A stretch of 64,000 nt of DNA, from positions 3,410,001 through 3,474,000 of the forward strand of contig NZ_CP043661.1 of the NCBI RefSeq assembly GCF_014217565.1. Reading direction: 5' to 3'. This document shows positions 26,748 through 35,635 of this stretch, in pieces. Position numbers and translations under genes: made by a program. The notes under the pieces are model-generated. The model did no database searches. It was not told the origin of the DNA and worked only from the letters and a program-made list of their open reading frames with translations. Numbering within the stretch: the stretch's first letter is position 1; each line of letters opens with the position of its first letter. This stretch comes from Kribbella qitaiheensis. Lineage in GTDB: Bacteria > Actinomycetota > Actinomycetes > Propionibacteriales > Kribbellaceae.

Positions 26748-27983
26748 TCAGCCCGGATCGACAGGCAGCGTCGCGACCACCACCAACCCACCGCCTCGGC
26801 GAGGATCGGCACGCACCGATCCACCATGAGCCTCGGCCACGGAACGGACGATCGACAACCCCAGCCCGGCCCCTTTCGCGCCGACCAGCCGGTTGCCGCT
26901 CAGCCGGTGGAACGGCTTGAACAGCCCCTCGACCTCGTACGCCGGTACGTCGGGCCCGCTGTTCGCCACCTTCACCTCGACCTGATCCTGATCGGTGGTC
27001 CGGCTGGTGAGCTCGACCCAGCCACCCGCGTGGTTGTGCCGGATGGCGTTCTCGACCAGGTTGTGGACCAGCCGTTCGAGCAGCAGCGCGTCCCCGGTGG
27101 TCGGCGCGTCGCCCGGCTCGGCCCGTACTTCGACTTCGGCAGCGGCGGCCTCGCGCGTCAGCTGAGCCACCACGTGGCTGCTGACGTCGGCCAGGTTCAC
27201 CGGGTATCTGGCTGTCAGTTCCTTCTCGGAATCGGCGAGCAGCAGCAGCCCGCTGATCAGCTGCTCGTGCCGGTCGTTGATCGCCAGCAGGCTCTCACCC
27301 AGTTGCTTCACGTCGTCGGAGGCCGATCGCCGGTGCATCGCGATCTCGACGAGCGCCCGGCCGAGGGTGAGCGGCGTACGGAGTTCGTGGGAGGCGTTCG
27401 CCACGAACCGGCGCTGGCCGTCGAACGAGTGGTCCAGCCGTTCCACCATCGTGTCGAACGCGTCGGCGAGGTTCTTCACCTCGTCGTCCGGCCCGCGCAG
27501 GGCGATCCGCTCGTGCAGTCCCCGTCCGGCCGCCGGAGCCGTCGCGATCCGGCGAGCGGTGTCGGTGACGCGATGCAGGGGCGCGAGCACCCGGCCTGCC
27601 ACCAGCCAGCCGGAGCCGGCTGCCAGTCCGCCGACCAGCAGCAAGGCGATCCCGCCCTCGGTCAGCAGGGATTTGGTGGCGGCCGATCGCAACTGGTCGC
27701 GCTGTTCGTTCATCACCCGCTCGGCATCGGGTCCGGTCAGCACGTCGCCCGCGCTGTTGAGCACCACCAGGCTTTTGTCCGAGGGCTTGGCTGTCGGTGT
27801 GGCACCGCTCGGAGGAGGCGACAGATAGGTGCCCTTGACGATCACGCGATGGTCCGACGAGAGCTGCTGACTGAACAGTGCATAGGTGAGGCCGAGCAGC
27901 AGCACGCCGGCCGCCATGAACAGGCCGCCGTAGATCAAGGTCAGCCGGGCGCGGAGGGTGAGGTGACGCGGTAGCAGCTTCAC
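26748..27983 (-). CDS. Sensor histidine kinase
   Basis: 411 aa from the GTG at 27983, which overlaps the response-regulator stop by 4 bp. Two membrane helices (about 15-37 and 106-130) flank a short extracytoplasmic sensor with a low-complexity segment. HAMP (about 130-185), dimerisation/phosphoacceptor helix with FVANASHELRTPLT (His199) and ATPase domain with the N-box NLVENAIRHNH and G-box GAGLGLSIV follow. Partner of the regulator just upstream. The divergent lipoprotein/adaptor/ABC operon is the likely target. Confidence 0.93.
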   Translation of the reverse strand: MKLLPRHLTLRARLTLIYGGLFMAAGVLLLGLTYALFSQQLSSDHRVIVKGTYLSPPPSGATPTAKPSDKSLVVLNSAGDVLTGPDAERVMNEQRDQLRSAATKSLLTEGGIALLLVGGLAAGSGWLVAGRVLAPLHRVTDTARRIATAPAAGRGLHERIALRGPDDEVKNLADAFDTMVERLDHSFDGQRRFVANASHELRTPLTLGRALVEIAMHRRSASDDVKQLGESLLAINDRHEQLISGLLLLADSEKELTARYPVNLADVSSHVVAQLTREAAAAEVEVRAEPGDAPTTGDALLLERLVHNLVENAIRHNHAGGWVELTSRTTDQDQVEVKVANSGPDVPAYEVEGLFKPFHRLSGNRLVGAKGAGLGLSIVRSVAEAHGGSVRADPRRGGGLVVVATLPVDPG

Positions 27984-28636
27984 GGAATCCGGTACCCCAC
28001 TCCGGTGACGGTCTCCACGACCGCGGGCTCGCCGAGTTTGCGGCGCAGTTTGAGAATGGTCAGCCGCACCGCGCCGGTGAACGGGTCGACATGTTCGTCC
28101 CAGGCCTTCTCCAGCAACTGCTCGGCGGACACCGTCGCCCCGTCGGCCCGGAGCAGCTCGGCCAGTACCGCGAACTCCTTCTTCGCGAGCGGCACATAGC
28201 GGCCGTCCCGGAACACCTCGTGCCGCGCCGGATCCAGGGTCAGCCCGTTGCGACGTAGTACGGGCGGATCGGCCGGGCGGCTCCGGCGGCCCAGCGCCTG
28301 GACGCGGGCCGCCAGCTCGGCGAACGCGAACGGCTTCGTGAGGTAGTCGTCGGCGCCGATCCCGAGACCCTCCACCCGGTCGTTGATCGCCGCCGCCGCG
28401 GTCAGCATCAGGACCCGCGTCGTCGATCCGGACGCCACCAGTTCGCGGCAGACGTCGTCCCCGTGCACCCGCGGGAGATCCCGGTCCAGCACCAGTACGT
28501 CGTACTCGTTGACCGTCAGGCGTTCGAGCGCCGCCGAACCGTCCGGCGCCAGATCGACGGCATGCGCCTCGTCCCGCAGCCACTCCGCGATCGCTGCCGC
28601 GAGCAACGGTTCGTCCTCGGCCACCAGTACCCGCAT
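27980..28636 (-). CDS. OmpR-type response regulator
   Basis: 218 aa from ATG at 28636; the in-frame extension to 29155 covers the divergent operon and is rejected. Receiver domain: acidic pair in VAEDEP, phosphoacceptor Asp51 in LVLDRDLP, Lys in YLTKPFAF. C-terminal winged helix (about 125-218, ending in TVTGVGYRIP), of OmpR/PhoB type. It is divergent from the lipoprotein gene at 28773 across 136 bp that must hold both promoters. Confidence 0.94.
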   Translation of the reverse strand: MRVLVAEDEPLLAAAIAEWLRDEAHAVDLAPDGSAALERLTVNEYDVLVLDRDLPRVHGDDVCRELVASGSTTRVLMLTAAAAINDRVEGLGIGADDYLTKPFAFAELAARVQALGRRSRPADPPVLRRNGLTLDPARHEVFRDGRYVPLAKKEFAVLAELLRADGATVSAEQLLEKAWDEHVDPFTGAVRLTILKLRRKLGEPAVVETVTGVGYRIP

Positions 28637-28772
28637 CCCACCGCCACCTTCCGTCGGTCTCCCCATGATCCACGACCGCGGTGTTTCCCCCGCGTTACCG
28701 CCGAAGTGGAAACGCCGGGGAAACGCCGGGGCGCCTTGGCTGGGGATCTCAATCGATTTCGAAGGAGACAAC

Positions 28773-29291
28773 GTGAAGCTCACCATCAGCGCGGTACTCG
28801 CCGCGGCGACGCTGACCCTGGTCCTGTCCGGCTGTGGAGCCAAGGCCGAGGACAACCAGGTGGCCTCGGGCGGCGGCGCGCAGGGGACGGCCGGCCCGAG
28901 CAGCGCCCCGGCGAGCCTGAGTCGCGACGAGAAGGGCGTGAAGTTCGCCCAGTGCCTGCGGGAGCACGGGATCAATGTGCAGGATCCCGAACCGGGCAAG
29001 GGGATCCAGCTCAAGATCGACCCCAGCAGCGGGGTGGCCAAGGCGGACGTCGACAAGGCGATGGAAGCGTGCAAGCAGTACGACCCGCAGGCCGACGGAA
29101 CGAACAACGCGAATCCGCAGGCGGAGGAGAACGGGCGCAAGTTCGCCGAGTGCATGCGGAAGAACGGTGTCGAGAAGTTTCCGGACCCGAAGCCGGGTCA
29201 GCGCGGGATCCTGATCGACAAGGCGACCGCCGACGACCCGGACCTGCCGAAGGCGCAGGAGATCTGCCAGCCCATCCTGGCGGGTAAGTGA
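28773..29291 (+). CDS. Lipoprotein with duplicated CxRxxG motif
   Basis: 172 aa, GTG start after GAAGGAG. Signal peptide with lipobox LSGC (Cys21). The mature part carries two copies of a Cys motif, KFAQCLREHGI (about 67-77) and KFAECMRKNGV (about 120-130), each followed by a second Cys (ACKQYD, EICQPI), suggesting two small disulphide-linked helical units. First gene of an operon with the adaptor and ABC exporter genes, overlapping the next gene. It is divergent from the two-component system. The function is unknown; a sensor or substrate-binding role for the exporter is plausible. Confidence 0.78.
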   Translation: MKLTISAVLAAATLTLVLSGCGAKAEDNQVASGGGAQGTAGPSSAPASLSRDEKGVKFAQCLREHGINVQDPEPGKGIQLKIDPSSGVAKADVDKAMEACKQYDPQADGTNNANPQAEENGRKFAECMRKNGVEKFPDPKPGQRGILIDKATADDPDLPKAQEICQPILAGK

Positions 29292-30343
29292 TGCCGCGGC
29301 GCAACCGCCGAGCGTTAATGGTCGTGGCGATGCTCGCAGCGAGCGGCGTACTGACGGCTGTCCTGCTCACCCGATCGGACAGCAGCCAGGCCACCGACAA
29401 GAAGGCTGTCGACCTACCGCCCAACACCGCCAAGGTGACTCGCCAGACGCTCACGGACACCGAGACCGTCGACGGCGAGCTCGGATACGGCACGACGACA
29501 GCAGCAGCCAGCCGTACTCCTGGAACCATCACCTGGCTTCCTGACAGCGGGCAGGCGCTCAGCCGCGGACAAGCGCTCTTCAAGGTGAACAACAAGCCCA
29601 CCAGCATCATGTACGGCGCACTGCCGGCGTACCGGCGGCTTGCGGTCGACAGCGAAGGGCAGGATGTCCGCCAGCTCGAGCAGAACCTCAAGGCGCTGGG
29701 CTACACCGGGTTCACGGTCGACGACGAATACACGTCCGCAACAGCCTCGGCGGTCGAGGAATGGCAGGAGGACCGCGGTCTGGACGAGACCGGGGTCGTG
29801 GAGCTCGGCCAAGTCGTCTTCACCGGCGGCCCGGTGCGGGTGGACAGCCTTTCGGCCCAAGAGGGTGCACCGACGGCGCCAGGCCAGACCGTACTGACGT
29901 ACACCGGCACCACCAAGGCGGTCACGGTCGAGCTCGACGCGGCGGATCAGCGCTTGGCGAAGCGGAACGGAAATGTGTCGGTGACGTTGCCTGACGACAG
30001 TACGGTCGCGGGCCGGATCGACGAGGTGTCCACGAAGATCGTGCCCGCCGAGTCGCCGGACAAGGAGCCGGAAACGAAGATCGAGCTTGTTGTTGCCATT
30101 AGCAACCAGAAGGCGGCCGCACCGGCGTCGGTCGACGTGGTGTTCACGGCGTCCGAGCGGAAGAACGTCCTGACCGTGCCGGTCGCGGCTCTGCTCGCGT
30201 TGCAGGAGGGCGGCTTCGGCGTCCAAGTGACCGGCACCGGCTCGCAGTACACGCCGGTGAAGACAGGGATGTTCGCGAACGGCCGGGTCGAGATCAGCGG
30301 TGCGGGGATCGCGGCCGGCGTGAGTGTGGGGGTGCCGAAGTGA
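29291..30343 (+). CDS. Peptidoglycan-binding / efflux periplasmic-adaptor protein
   Basis: 350 aa. ATG at 29291 overlaps the lipoprotein stop; a GTG three bases earlier is possible. An N-terminal membrane anchor (about 8-26), a lipoyl/barrel-type segment around 60-105 ([24 protein letters not shown]), an inserted peptidoglycan-binding domain (about 118-165, [23 protein letters not shown]) and a C-terminal barrel ([20 protein letters not shown]). This is the actinobacterial HlyD-like adaptor partnered with MacB-type exporters; the following genes encode the ATPase and permease. Confidence 0.85.
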   Translation: MPRRNRRALMVVAMLAASGVLTAVLLTRSDSSQATDKKAVDLPPNTAKVTRQTLTDTETVDGELGYGTTTAAASRTPGTITWLPDSGQALSRGQALFKVNNKPTSIMYGALPAYRRLAVDSEGQDVRQLEQNLKALGYTGFTVDDEYTSATASAVEEWQEDRGLDETGVVELGQVVFTGGPVRVDSLSAQEGAPTAPGQTVLTYTGTTKAVTVELDAADQRLAKRNGNVSVTLPDDSTVAGRIDEVSTKIVPAESPDKEPETKIELVVAISNQKAAAPASVDVVFTASERKNVLTVPVAALLALQEGGFGVQVTGTGSQYTPVKTGMFANGRVEISGAGIAAGVSVGVPK

Positions 30344-31002
30344 TCGAGCTGACCGACGTGACGAAGGTCTACCCGGGTGGTGTCAGCGCACTGGCGGGAG
30401 TGTCGCTGCGGATCGAAGCGGGCGAACTGGTGGCGATCGTCGGCCCGTCCGGGTCCGGCAAGTCGACGATGCTGAATGTGCTCGGCACGCTGGACCGGCC
30501 CACCAGCGGCCGGGTCCGGATCGACCGGTACGACGTGGCGCGACTGTCCGACAGTGGCTTGTCGGCCCTGCGGGCGAGCCGGATCGGGTTCGTGTTCCAG
30601 CAGTTCCACCTGGCGGCCGGAGTACGGGCGGTCGACAACGTGGCGGACGGGTTGTTGTACTCCGGCCTGAGGCGAGCCGAACGCCGTCGCCGGGCCGAAG
30701 CCGCGCTGGAACGAGTCGGACTTGGGCATCGGATGGATCACGAACCGCACGAGCTCTCCGGCGGAGAACGCCAACGGGTCGCTGTGGCCCGCGCGGTGGC
30801 AGGCGATCCCGCTCTGCTCCTCGCGGACGAGCCGACCGGAGCGTTGGACTCGGTCTCAGGTGCGGGCGTGATGCAACTGCTCCGCGACCTGCACTCGGGC
30901 GGTACGACGGTCGTCATCATCACCCACGACCGCGACATCGCCGCCTCGCTCCCCCGCCAACTGCCGATGCGAGACGGCCACCTACTCCCTGAGGCCGGCT
31001 GA
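30340..31002 (+). CDS. ABC transporter ATP-binding protein (MacB/LolD type)
   Basis: 220 aa. GTG start overlapping the adaptor stop by 4 bp. Walker [10 protein letters not shown] (35-43), Q-loop VFQQFHL, signature LSGGERQRV, Walker B LLLADEP and the switch His in ITHDRD are all intact. It pairs with the FtsX-like permease that follows; together with the adaptor it forms a tripartite-like export or mechanotransmission system across the actinobacterial envelope. Confidence 0.95.
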   Translation: MIELTDVTKVYPGGVSALAGVSLRIEAGELVAIVGPSGSGKSTMLNVLGTLDRPTSGRVRIDRYDVARLSDSGLSALRASRIGFVFQQFHLAAGVRAVDNVADGLLYSGLRRAERRRRAEAALERVGLGHRMDHEPHELSGGERQRVAVARAVAGDPALLLADEPTGALDSVSGAGVMQLLRDLHSGGTTVVIITHDRDIAASLPRQLPMRDGHLLPEAG

Positions 31003-32204
31003 TGGCGGGCGAGTTGCGGGCCGCCAGATTGTGGCCGGGCGACGTACTGCGGGTCGGCGGGGTCGGACTGAGAACCCGGCCGTTGCGAGCCTTCCTGTCG
31101 GCGCTGGGGATCGCGATCGGGATCGGCGCGATGGTCTCGGTGGTCGGCATCTCGTCGTCCTCGCAGGCCGGGCTGAACGCGACGCTCGATGCCCTGGGCA
31201 CCAATCTGCTCACCGTCGCACCGGGCACGACGCTGACCGGCGAGCAGGCGCAGTTGCCGCTCGCCGCCGAGGCGATGGTCAGCCGGATCGGCCCGGTCCA
31301 GGCGCAGTCCGCGATCGGCCGGGTCGACGACGCGAATGTCTACCGCACCAACCGGATTCCCGCCATCGAGACCAACGGGATCGTCCCGTACGCCGCCCGC
31401 GCCGACCTGCTCACCACCATCGGTGGAACCATCCGCAGCGGCCGCTGGCTCGATGCCGCGACGGGCTCCTACCCGGCGACCGTGCTCGGCTCCGCAGCCG
31501 CGGAACGGCTCGGGATCAGCCGATCCGGCCCGGACACCCAGGTACTGATCGGCAACCGCTGGTTCACCGTCATCGGCATCCTGCAACCGGCCGCGCTCGC
31601 CCCCGAACTCGACAGCGCCGTGCTGATCGGCTGGCCCGCGGCCGACTCCACCCTCGGTTTCGACGGGCACCCGACCCGGATCTACACCCGGTCGCCGGAT
31701 TCCCAGGTCGAGGCGGTCCGGTCGGTCCTCGGCGCCACTGCGAATCCCGAGGCACCGAACGAGGTGGAGGTCTCCCGCCCGTCCGACGCGCTGGCGGCGA
31801 AACAGGCCGCGGGTGAGGCGTTCACCGGGCTGCTGCTCGGGCTCGGCGCGGTTGCCCTGCTCGTCGGCGGGGTCGGCGTCGCCAACATCATGGTGATCTC
31901 CGTGCTCGAACGCCGGGCCGAGATCGGGTTGCGGAGGTCGCTGGGAGCTACTCGGGGTCAGGTCAGGACCCAGTTCCTGACGGAGTCGTTGCTGTTGTCC
32001 GCGTTGGGTGGTGCCGGCGGTAGCGTCCTGGGCAGCGGGGTGACCGCGACCTACGCGGCGTACCAGGACTGGCTGACGGTGATTCCGGTGTGGGCGTTGC
32101 TCGGCGGGTTCGCCTCGACCTTGGTGATCGGTGGCCTGGCCGGCCTCTACCCGGCGATCCGCGCTTCGCGGCTCTCACCCACCGAAGCGCTCGCCAACCC
32201 GTAG
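31002..32204 (+). CDS. MacB-like ABC transporter permease
   Basis: 400 aa. ATG overlaps the ATPase stop by 1 bp. One N-terminal helix (about 29-50), a large extracytoplasmic MacB-PCD domain (about 55-270), then an FtsX domain with three helices (about 275-395). LERRAEIGLRRSLGATRGQVRTQFLTESLLLS is the diagnostic coupling-loop region. It ends 4 bp before the convergent nuoH stop. Confidence 0.94.
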   Translation: MAGELRAARLWPGDVLRVGGVGLRTRPLRAFLSALGIAIGIGAMVSVVGISSSSQAGLNATLDALGTNLLTVAPGTTLTGEQAQLPLAAEAMVSRIGPVQAQSAIGRVDDANVYRTNRIPAIETNGIVPYAARADLLTTIGGTIRSGRWLDAATGSYPATVLGSAAAERLGISRSGPDTQVLIGNRWFTVIGILQPAALAPELDSAVLIGWPAADSTLGFDGHPTRIYTRSPDSQVEAVRSVLGATANPEAPNEVEVSRPSDALAAKQAAGEAFTGLLLGLGAVALLVGGVGVANIMVISVLERRAEIGLRRSLGATRGQVRTQFLTESLLLSALGGAGGSVLGSGVTATYAAYQDWLTVIPVWALLGGFASTLVIGGLAGLYPAIRASRLSPTEALANP

Positions 32205-32208
32205 TGCG

Positions 32209-33159
32209 TCAGTAGAAGATCGCTACGCCGATGCCTGTCAGGGCCAGTTGGAGGAGGGCCAGCGGGACCAGGCCCTGCCAGGCGAGTTTCTGGAGTTGGT
32301 CGGCGCGCATGCGGGGAAAGGCGACGCGGACCCAGATGACGACGAGGGAGACCGCTGCGACCTTGAGCACTGTCCAGAGCCAGTCGAGTTCGTCGGGACC
32401 CGGGCCTGACCAACCGCCGAGGAACAGGACTGTGGTCAGGCCTGCCAGCACCACGATCCCGGCGTACTCCGCGAGCAGGAACATCGCGAACCGCAGCCCG
32501 GTGTACTCCGTGTAGGGGCCGAAGATCACCTCGGAGTCGGCCACCGGCATGTCGAACGGGGGCCGTTGCAGCTCGGCGAGACCGGCGATGAAGAACACGA
32601 TCAGACCGGGGAGCTGCCAGAGCAACCACCACGGATTCCATTGGTCGACGATCCCGCTCAGGCTCAGCGTGCCCGCGGCGACGGCGACACTCGCGGCCGA
32701 GAGCACGAACGGCAGCTCGTAGCTCATCAGCTGCGCCGCGACCCGCAGGCCACCGAGGAGGCTGTACTTGTTGCCGCTCGCCCAGCCCGCCATCAGGGAG
32801 CCGAGCACGCCGACCGACATCACCGCGAGGACGAAGAACACTCCCGAGTCGAGATCCGCGCCGACGATGCCGGGCGCGATCGGGATCGCGGCCATCGCCG
32901 CCATGTACGGCAGGATCGCGACGACCGGGGCCCACTCGAAGACCCGCTTGTCCGCGGCGGTCGGGGTGACACTCTCCTTCTGGATGAACTTCACCCCGTC
33001 GGCGACGAGCTGCGCCCAGCCGTGGAAGGCCCCGGCGTACATCGGGCCGAGCCTGGACTGCATGTGCGCCATCACCTTGTGCTCGGCCTGGCCGACCAGC
33101 AACGGGGTCACCAGGAACGCGACCAGCACGCCGACGACCCGCACCAAGAACTCGAGCAT
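32209..33159 (-). CDS. nuoH: NADH-quinone oxidoreductase subunit H (second nuo set)
   Basis: 316 aa, eight membrane helices. Family motifs: MQSRLGPMYAGAFHGWAQLVADGVKFIQKE near the N-terminus (the quinone-cavity loop), LAELQRPPFDMPVADSEVIFGPYTEYTGLRFAMFLLAEY in the middle and RVAFPRMRADQLQKLAW near the end. It connects the membrane arm to the quinone site. It stands alone, with its own promoter region opposite the NmrA-like gene, separated from nuoI by about 9 kb of unrelated genes and from nuoC by about 1.7 kb. Confidence 0.96.
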   Translation of the reverse strand: MLEFLVRVVGVLVAFLVTPLLVGQAEHKVMAHMQSRLGPMYAGAFHGWAQLVADGVKFIQKESVTPTAADKRVFEWAPVVAILPYMAAMAAIPIAPGIVGADLDSGVFFVLAVMSVGVLGSLMAGWASGNKYSLLGGLRVAAQLMSYELPFVLSAASVAVAAGTLSLSGIVDQWNPWWLLWQLPGLIVFFIAGLAELQRPPFDMPVADSEVIFGPYTEYTGLRFAMFLLAEYAGIVVLAGLTTVLFLGGWSGPGPDELDWLWTVLKVAAVSLVVIWVRVAFPRMRADQLQKLAWQGLVPLALLQLALTGIGVAIFY

Positions 33160-33240
33160 GACCGAACCCTACCGAGTCCGGCTTGACCTGAACCATTGTT
33201 GAGGTCCCAAGGTGTGGATAAACCACAGTTGGAGGAGCTC

Positions 33241-34080
33241 ATGCCCACAGTTCTCGTCACCGGCGCTACCGGACGCGTCGGCCGGCATTTGGTGAACGAT
33301 CTGCTGGACGCCGGTACTACGGTGCGCGCGCTGGTGCGGGACCCGGCCGCTGCCGCGCTGCCCGAGGCCGTCGAGGTGGTGCACGGTGACATCACTGACG
33401 AGGCGGCCGTCGACCGTGCTGCGGCCGGGACGGATGCCGCGTTCCTGCTGTGGCCGTCGTTCAGCGCCGAGGGTGCGCAGCCGGTGGTCGCGGCGTTGAC
33501 CGAGCAGGTCTCGCGGGTGGTGTACCTGTCCTCGCTGAGCGTGCGCGACGACGAGCCGCCGGCCGCTTCGGGGGTCTGGGGCGAGGTCGAGGATCTGTTG
33601 ATCGGCTCGGACTGGACCTTCTTGCGGCCGAGCGGGTTCGCGGTGAACACGCTGGGGTGGGCGGAGGAGTTCCGCCGAGGGAACGTCGTACGGGTGTCGT
33701 CGCCTGAGGCGGGGCGGTCGCTGATCCACCAGCGCGACATCGCAGCGGTCGCGGCCGTCGCGTTGCTGGACGACAAGCACATCGGGCAGAAATACCTGCT
33801 GACCGGGCCGGAGGTGCTGACCCAGACCCAGCAGGTCGCAATCCTCAGCGAGGCCGTCGGCAAGCCGATGCGGATCGAGGAGCAGTCCCCCGCCGAAGCC
33901 CGCCAAGCGATGCTGGACCTCGGCGCCGACCCAACCCTCGCCGACAGCTCAGTCGCCTACTGGGCGTCCCTGGTCACCAACCCAGAACCAGTCACCACCA
34001 CAGTCCCCGACCTCCTCAACCGCCCCGCCCTCACCTTCCAAGCCTGGGCCGAAGAACACGCCGACGACTTCCGCAACTAG
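33241..34080 (+). CDS. NmrA-like NAD(P)-binding SDR protein
   Basis: 279 aa; ATG at 33241 after GGAGGAG. N-terminal TGATGRVGRHLV (8-19) is the atypical/extended SDR nucleotide-binding loop. It lacks the YxxxK catalytic pair in the expected place, as NmrA-like proteins do. The C-terminal half (LTQTQQVAILSEAVGKPMRIEE) binds substrates or partners. It could be a redox-sensing regulator or a quinone/NADPH reductase. It is divergent from nuoH and interrupts the nuoC-nuoH junction. The last 40 codons are notably C-rich at third positions. Confidence 0.83.
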   Translation: MPTVLVTGATGRVGRHLVNDLLDAGTTVRALVRDPAAAALPEAVEVVHGDITDEAAVDRAAAGTDAAFLLWPSFSAEGAQPVVAALTEQVSRVVYLSSLSVRDDEPPAASGVWGEVEDLLIGSDWTFLRPSGFAVNTLGWAEEFRRGNVVRVSSPEAGRSLIHQRDIAAVAAVALLDDKHIGQKYLLTGPEVLTQTQQVAILSEAVGKPMRIEEQSPAEARQAMLDLGADPTLADSSVAYWASLVTNPEPVTTTVPDLLNRPALTFQAWAEEHADDFRN

Positions 34081-34125
34081 TTTCAGAGCCCAAGAATTGG
34101 AGCTGCGCCCGTCCGCCACGGCATT

Positions 34126-34145
34126 CCGATATCATGTGATATCGG
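34126..34145. promoter_or_regulatory. Palindromic operator of the VapBC-like pair
   Basis: CCGATATCA and TGATATCGG form perfect 9-bp arms around a TG centre, 14 bp before the antitoxin ATG and just ahead of its GGGAGG ribosome site. Antitoxins with ribbon-helix-helix domains bind such sites to repress their own operon. The palindrome includes TATCAT, which could be the -10 element. Confidence 0.65.
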
Positions 34146-34159
34146 AAAGGGAGGTTGGT

Positions 34160-34381
34160 ATGAGTGACGTTCTGATTCGCGACGTTCCAGATGATGTTCT
34201 CGCGGTGATCGATCACCGCGCCGGTCACCTTGGGCTGTCCCGGAGCGAATACCTACGCCGGCAGTTGAGCCGGGAGGCGGCTCGAAGTGACGGCCCCGTG
34301 TCTACGGCTGATCTTCAGCGGCTGTCCCACACACTCCGGGATCTGGCAGATCCAGATGTCATGGACCAGGCCTGGTCGTGA
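34160..34381 (+). CDS. VapB-like ribbon-helix-helix antitoxin
   Basis: 73 aa; ATG at 34160 with GGGAGG at proper distance. The N-terminus [36 protein letters not shown] is a ribbon-helix-helix DNA-binding domain (first strand VLIRDVP, helix [11 protein letters not shown]). The C-terminal part (about 45-73) would wrap the toxin. It overlaps the PIN toxin start by 4 bp. The perfect palindrome just upstream is the probable autorepression site. Confidence 0.88.
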   Translation: MSDVLIRDVPDDVLAVIDHRAGHLGLSRSEYLRRQLSREAARSDGPVSTADLQRLSHTLRDLADPDVMDQAWS

Positions 34382-34809
34382 CGCCCAAGGGTGAGAACCG
34401 GCGCTGGCTGGTCGACAAGTCAGCATTGGTACGCCTGGGGGAAAGCCCTAACGTCGACGAGTGGGCAAACCGGATCGACCGCGGGCTGGTGCACATCGCC
34501 ACCGTCACCTTACTTGAGGTCGGCTTCTCCGCAAGGACTCCGGAGGAGCATCGGCTCGCCTTGCAGAATCCGCCGATCTCCTCGATGCCTGTCGAAAACA
34601 CGACACCCGCCATCGAGCGGAGAGCTGTGGCCATTCAGTCCATGCTCGCGTCCGCCGGGCAGCATCGAGCGCCGTCGGTGCCAGATCTGCTGATCTCAGC
34701 TACCGCCGAACTAGCCGGACTGATCGTCCTCCACCTCGACAAGGACTTCGAGTTGATCGCAGCTCTGACCGGCCAACGACTGGAACGTCTGGACCAGAGC
34801 GACTCATAG
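34378..34809 (+). CDS. VapC-like PIN-domain toxin
   Basis: 143 aa, GTG start overlapping the antitoxin stop by 4 bp. The PIN acidic residues are visible: Asp13 (VDKSAL), Glu47 (LLEVGFS), Asp103 (VPDLLI) and Asp121/Asp123 (HLDKDFE). VapC toxins are Mg-dependent RNases that usually cut tRNA or rRNA. The cassette sits exactly where nuoD-G would be in a full nuo operon, between nuoC and nuoH, so it probably arrived by transfer. Confidence 0.9.
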   Translation: MTPKGENRRWLVDKSALVRLGESPNVDEWANRIDRGLVHIATVTLLEVGFSARTPEEHRLALQNPPISSMPVENTTPAIERRAVAIQSMLASAGQHRAPSVPDLLISATAELAGLIVLHLDKDFELIAALTGQRLERLDQSDS

Positions 34810-34827
34810 CCGAACCAGTGGTACCGC

Positions 34828-35635
34828 TCAGATCTCGGGGCTTTCCGTACCGCGGTCAGGTGGTGCCGCGGCGGGCGGGTCGGCGGGGGTTACCGGCGTA
34901 CTGGGCGTGTCCGCTGCAGTCGGCTCGGCGGGTGGGGCTGGGGTGGCTGTCGGTGTAGTGCGGGGGTTGCGGCGTTCGCCTGATGCGCGGCGGGGGCGGG
35001 CTGGGGTGGCGGCGCTCAAAGCCGGCGCGAGAGGATCCGGGTCGGGTGAGCCGGGTGGACGCGGTCCCCATGAGTCAGGATCCGGTACGCCGGGTGGGAG
35101 GGTACGGCGGCGGCCGGGGGCGCCGGCCCTTGGCGGCTGGAGCGTGGTCGGATTCGCCAGGTTCTTTGGCTCCTGGCCACGGCTTCGCTACCCGGGAGGC
35201 GAGGACAAACTCCTTGCGCAGCGGGTGTCCCTCGAAGCCGTCCGGGAGCAGCAGTGGGATCAGGTTCGGGTGGCCGTCGAAGGTGATGCCGAACATCTCG
35301 GCCGTCTCGCGCTCATGCCAGTTCGCGCCGGCGTACACGTCTGCCAGGGAAGCGAGCTGCGGCGTCGCCCGCGGGATCAGCGTCCGGACCATCAGGTGAT
35401 CGACGTGCGACCCACCCCAGAAGTCCGCCAGGTGCGTGACCACCCGGAACCCGTCGTTCAGCTCGTCGCTGGCGGTCAGGAAGTCGAAGAAGGTCACCCC
35501 GACCTCGTCCCGCAGTACTTCGTGCGCGGCGACCCACGCCTCAGCCGGTACGTCGTACGCCTGCGGCCCGAAGCTGTCCGACACCGTCGCCGCGATCCCC
35601 GCCGCGGTCAGCGCGGCAAGCACCTCGTCGCTCAC
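34828..35635 (-). CDS. nuoC: NADH-quinone oxidoreductase subunit C with Pro-rich tail (frameshifted)
   Basis: GTG start overlapping the nuoB stop by 4 bp. The 30-kDa-subunit core is seen at about 25-145 ([63 protein letters not shown]). As sequenced the frame stops at 35075 after a spurious tail. In the next frame, coding continues with the expected [12 protein letters not shown] and a long Pro/Ala/Thr tail to a TGA at 34828. Removing one base from the five-G run at 35116-35120 joins them, giving about 268 aa. The catalytic core is unaffected. It is coupled to nuoB; nuoD does not follow. Confidence 0.9.

Noticed and set aside
30724-31670. 310-aa minus-strand frame over the ABC genes
   Set aside because: Shadow of the ATPase and permease frames, which have all ABC and FtsX motifs.
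34828-35071. Possible start of nuoD downstream of nuoC
   Set aside because: The translation is a Pro/Ala/Thr-rich low-complexity stretch that continues NuoC in a corrected frame; no NuoD motif is present and only 18 bp remain before the toxin gene end.
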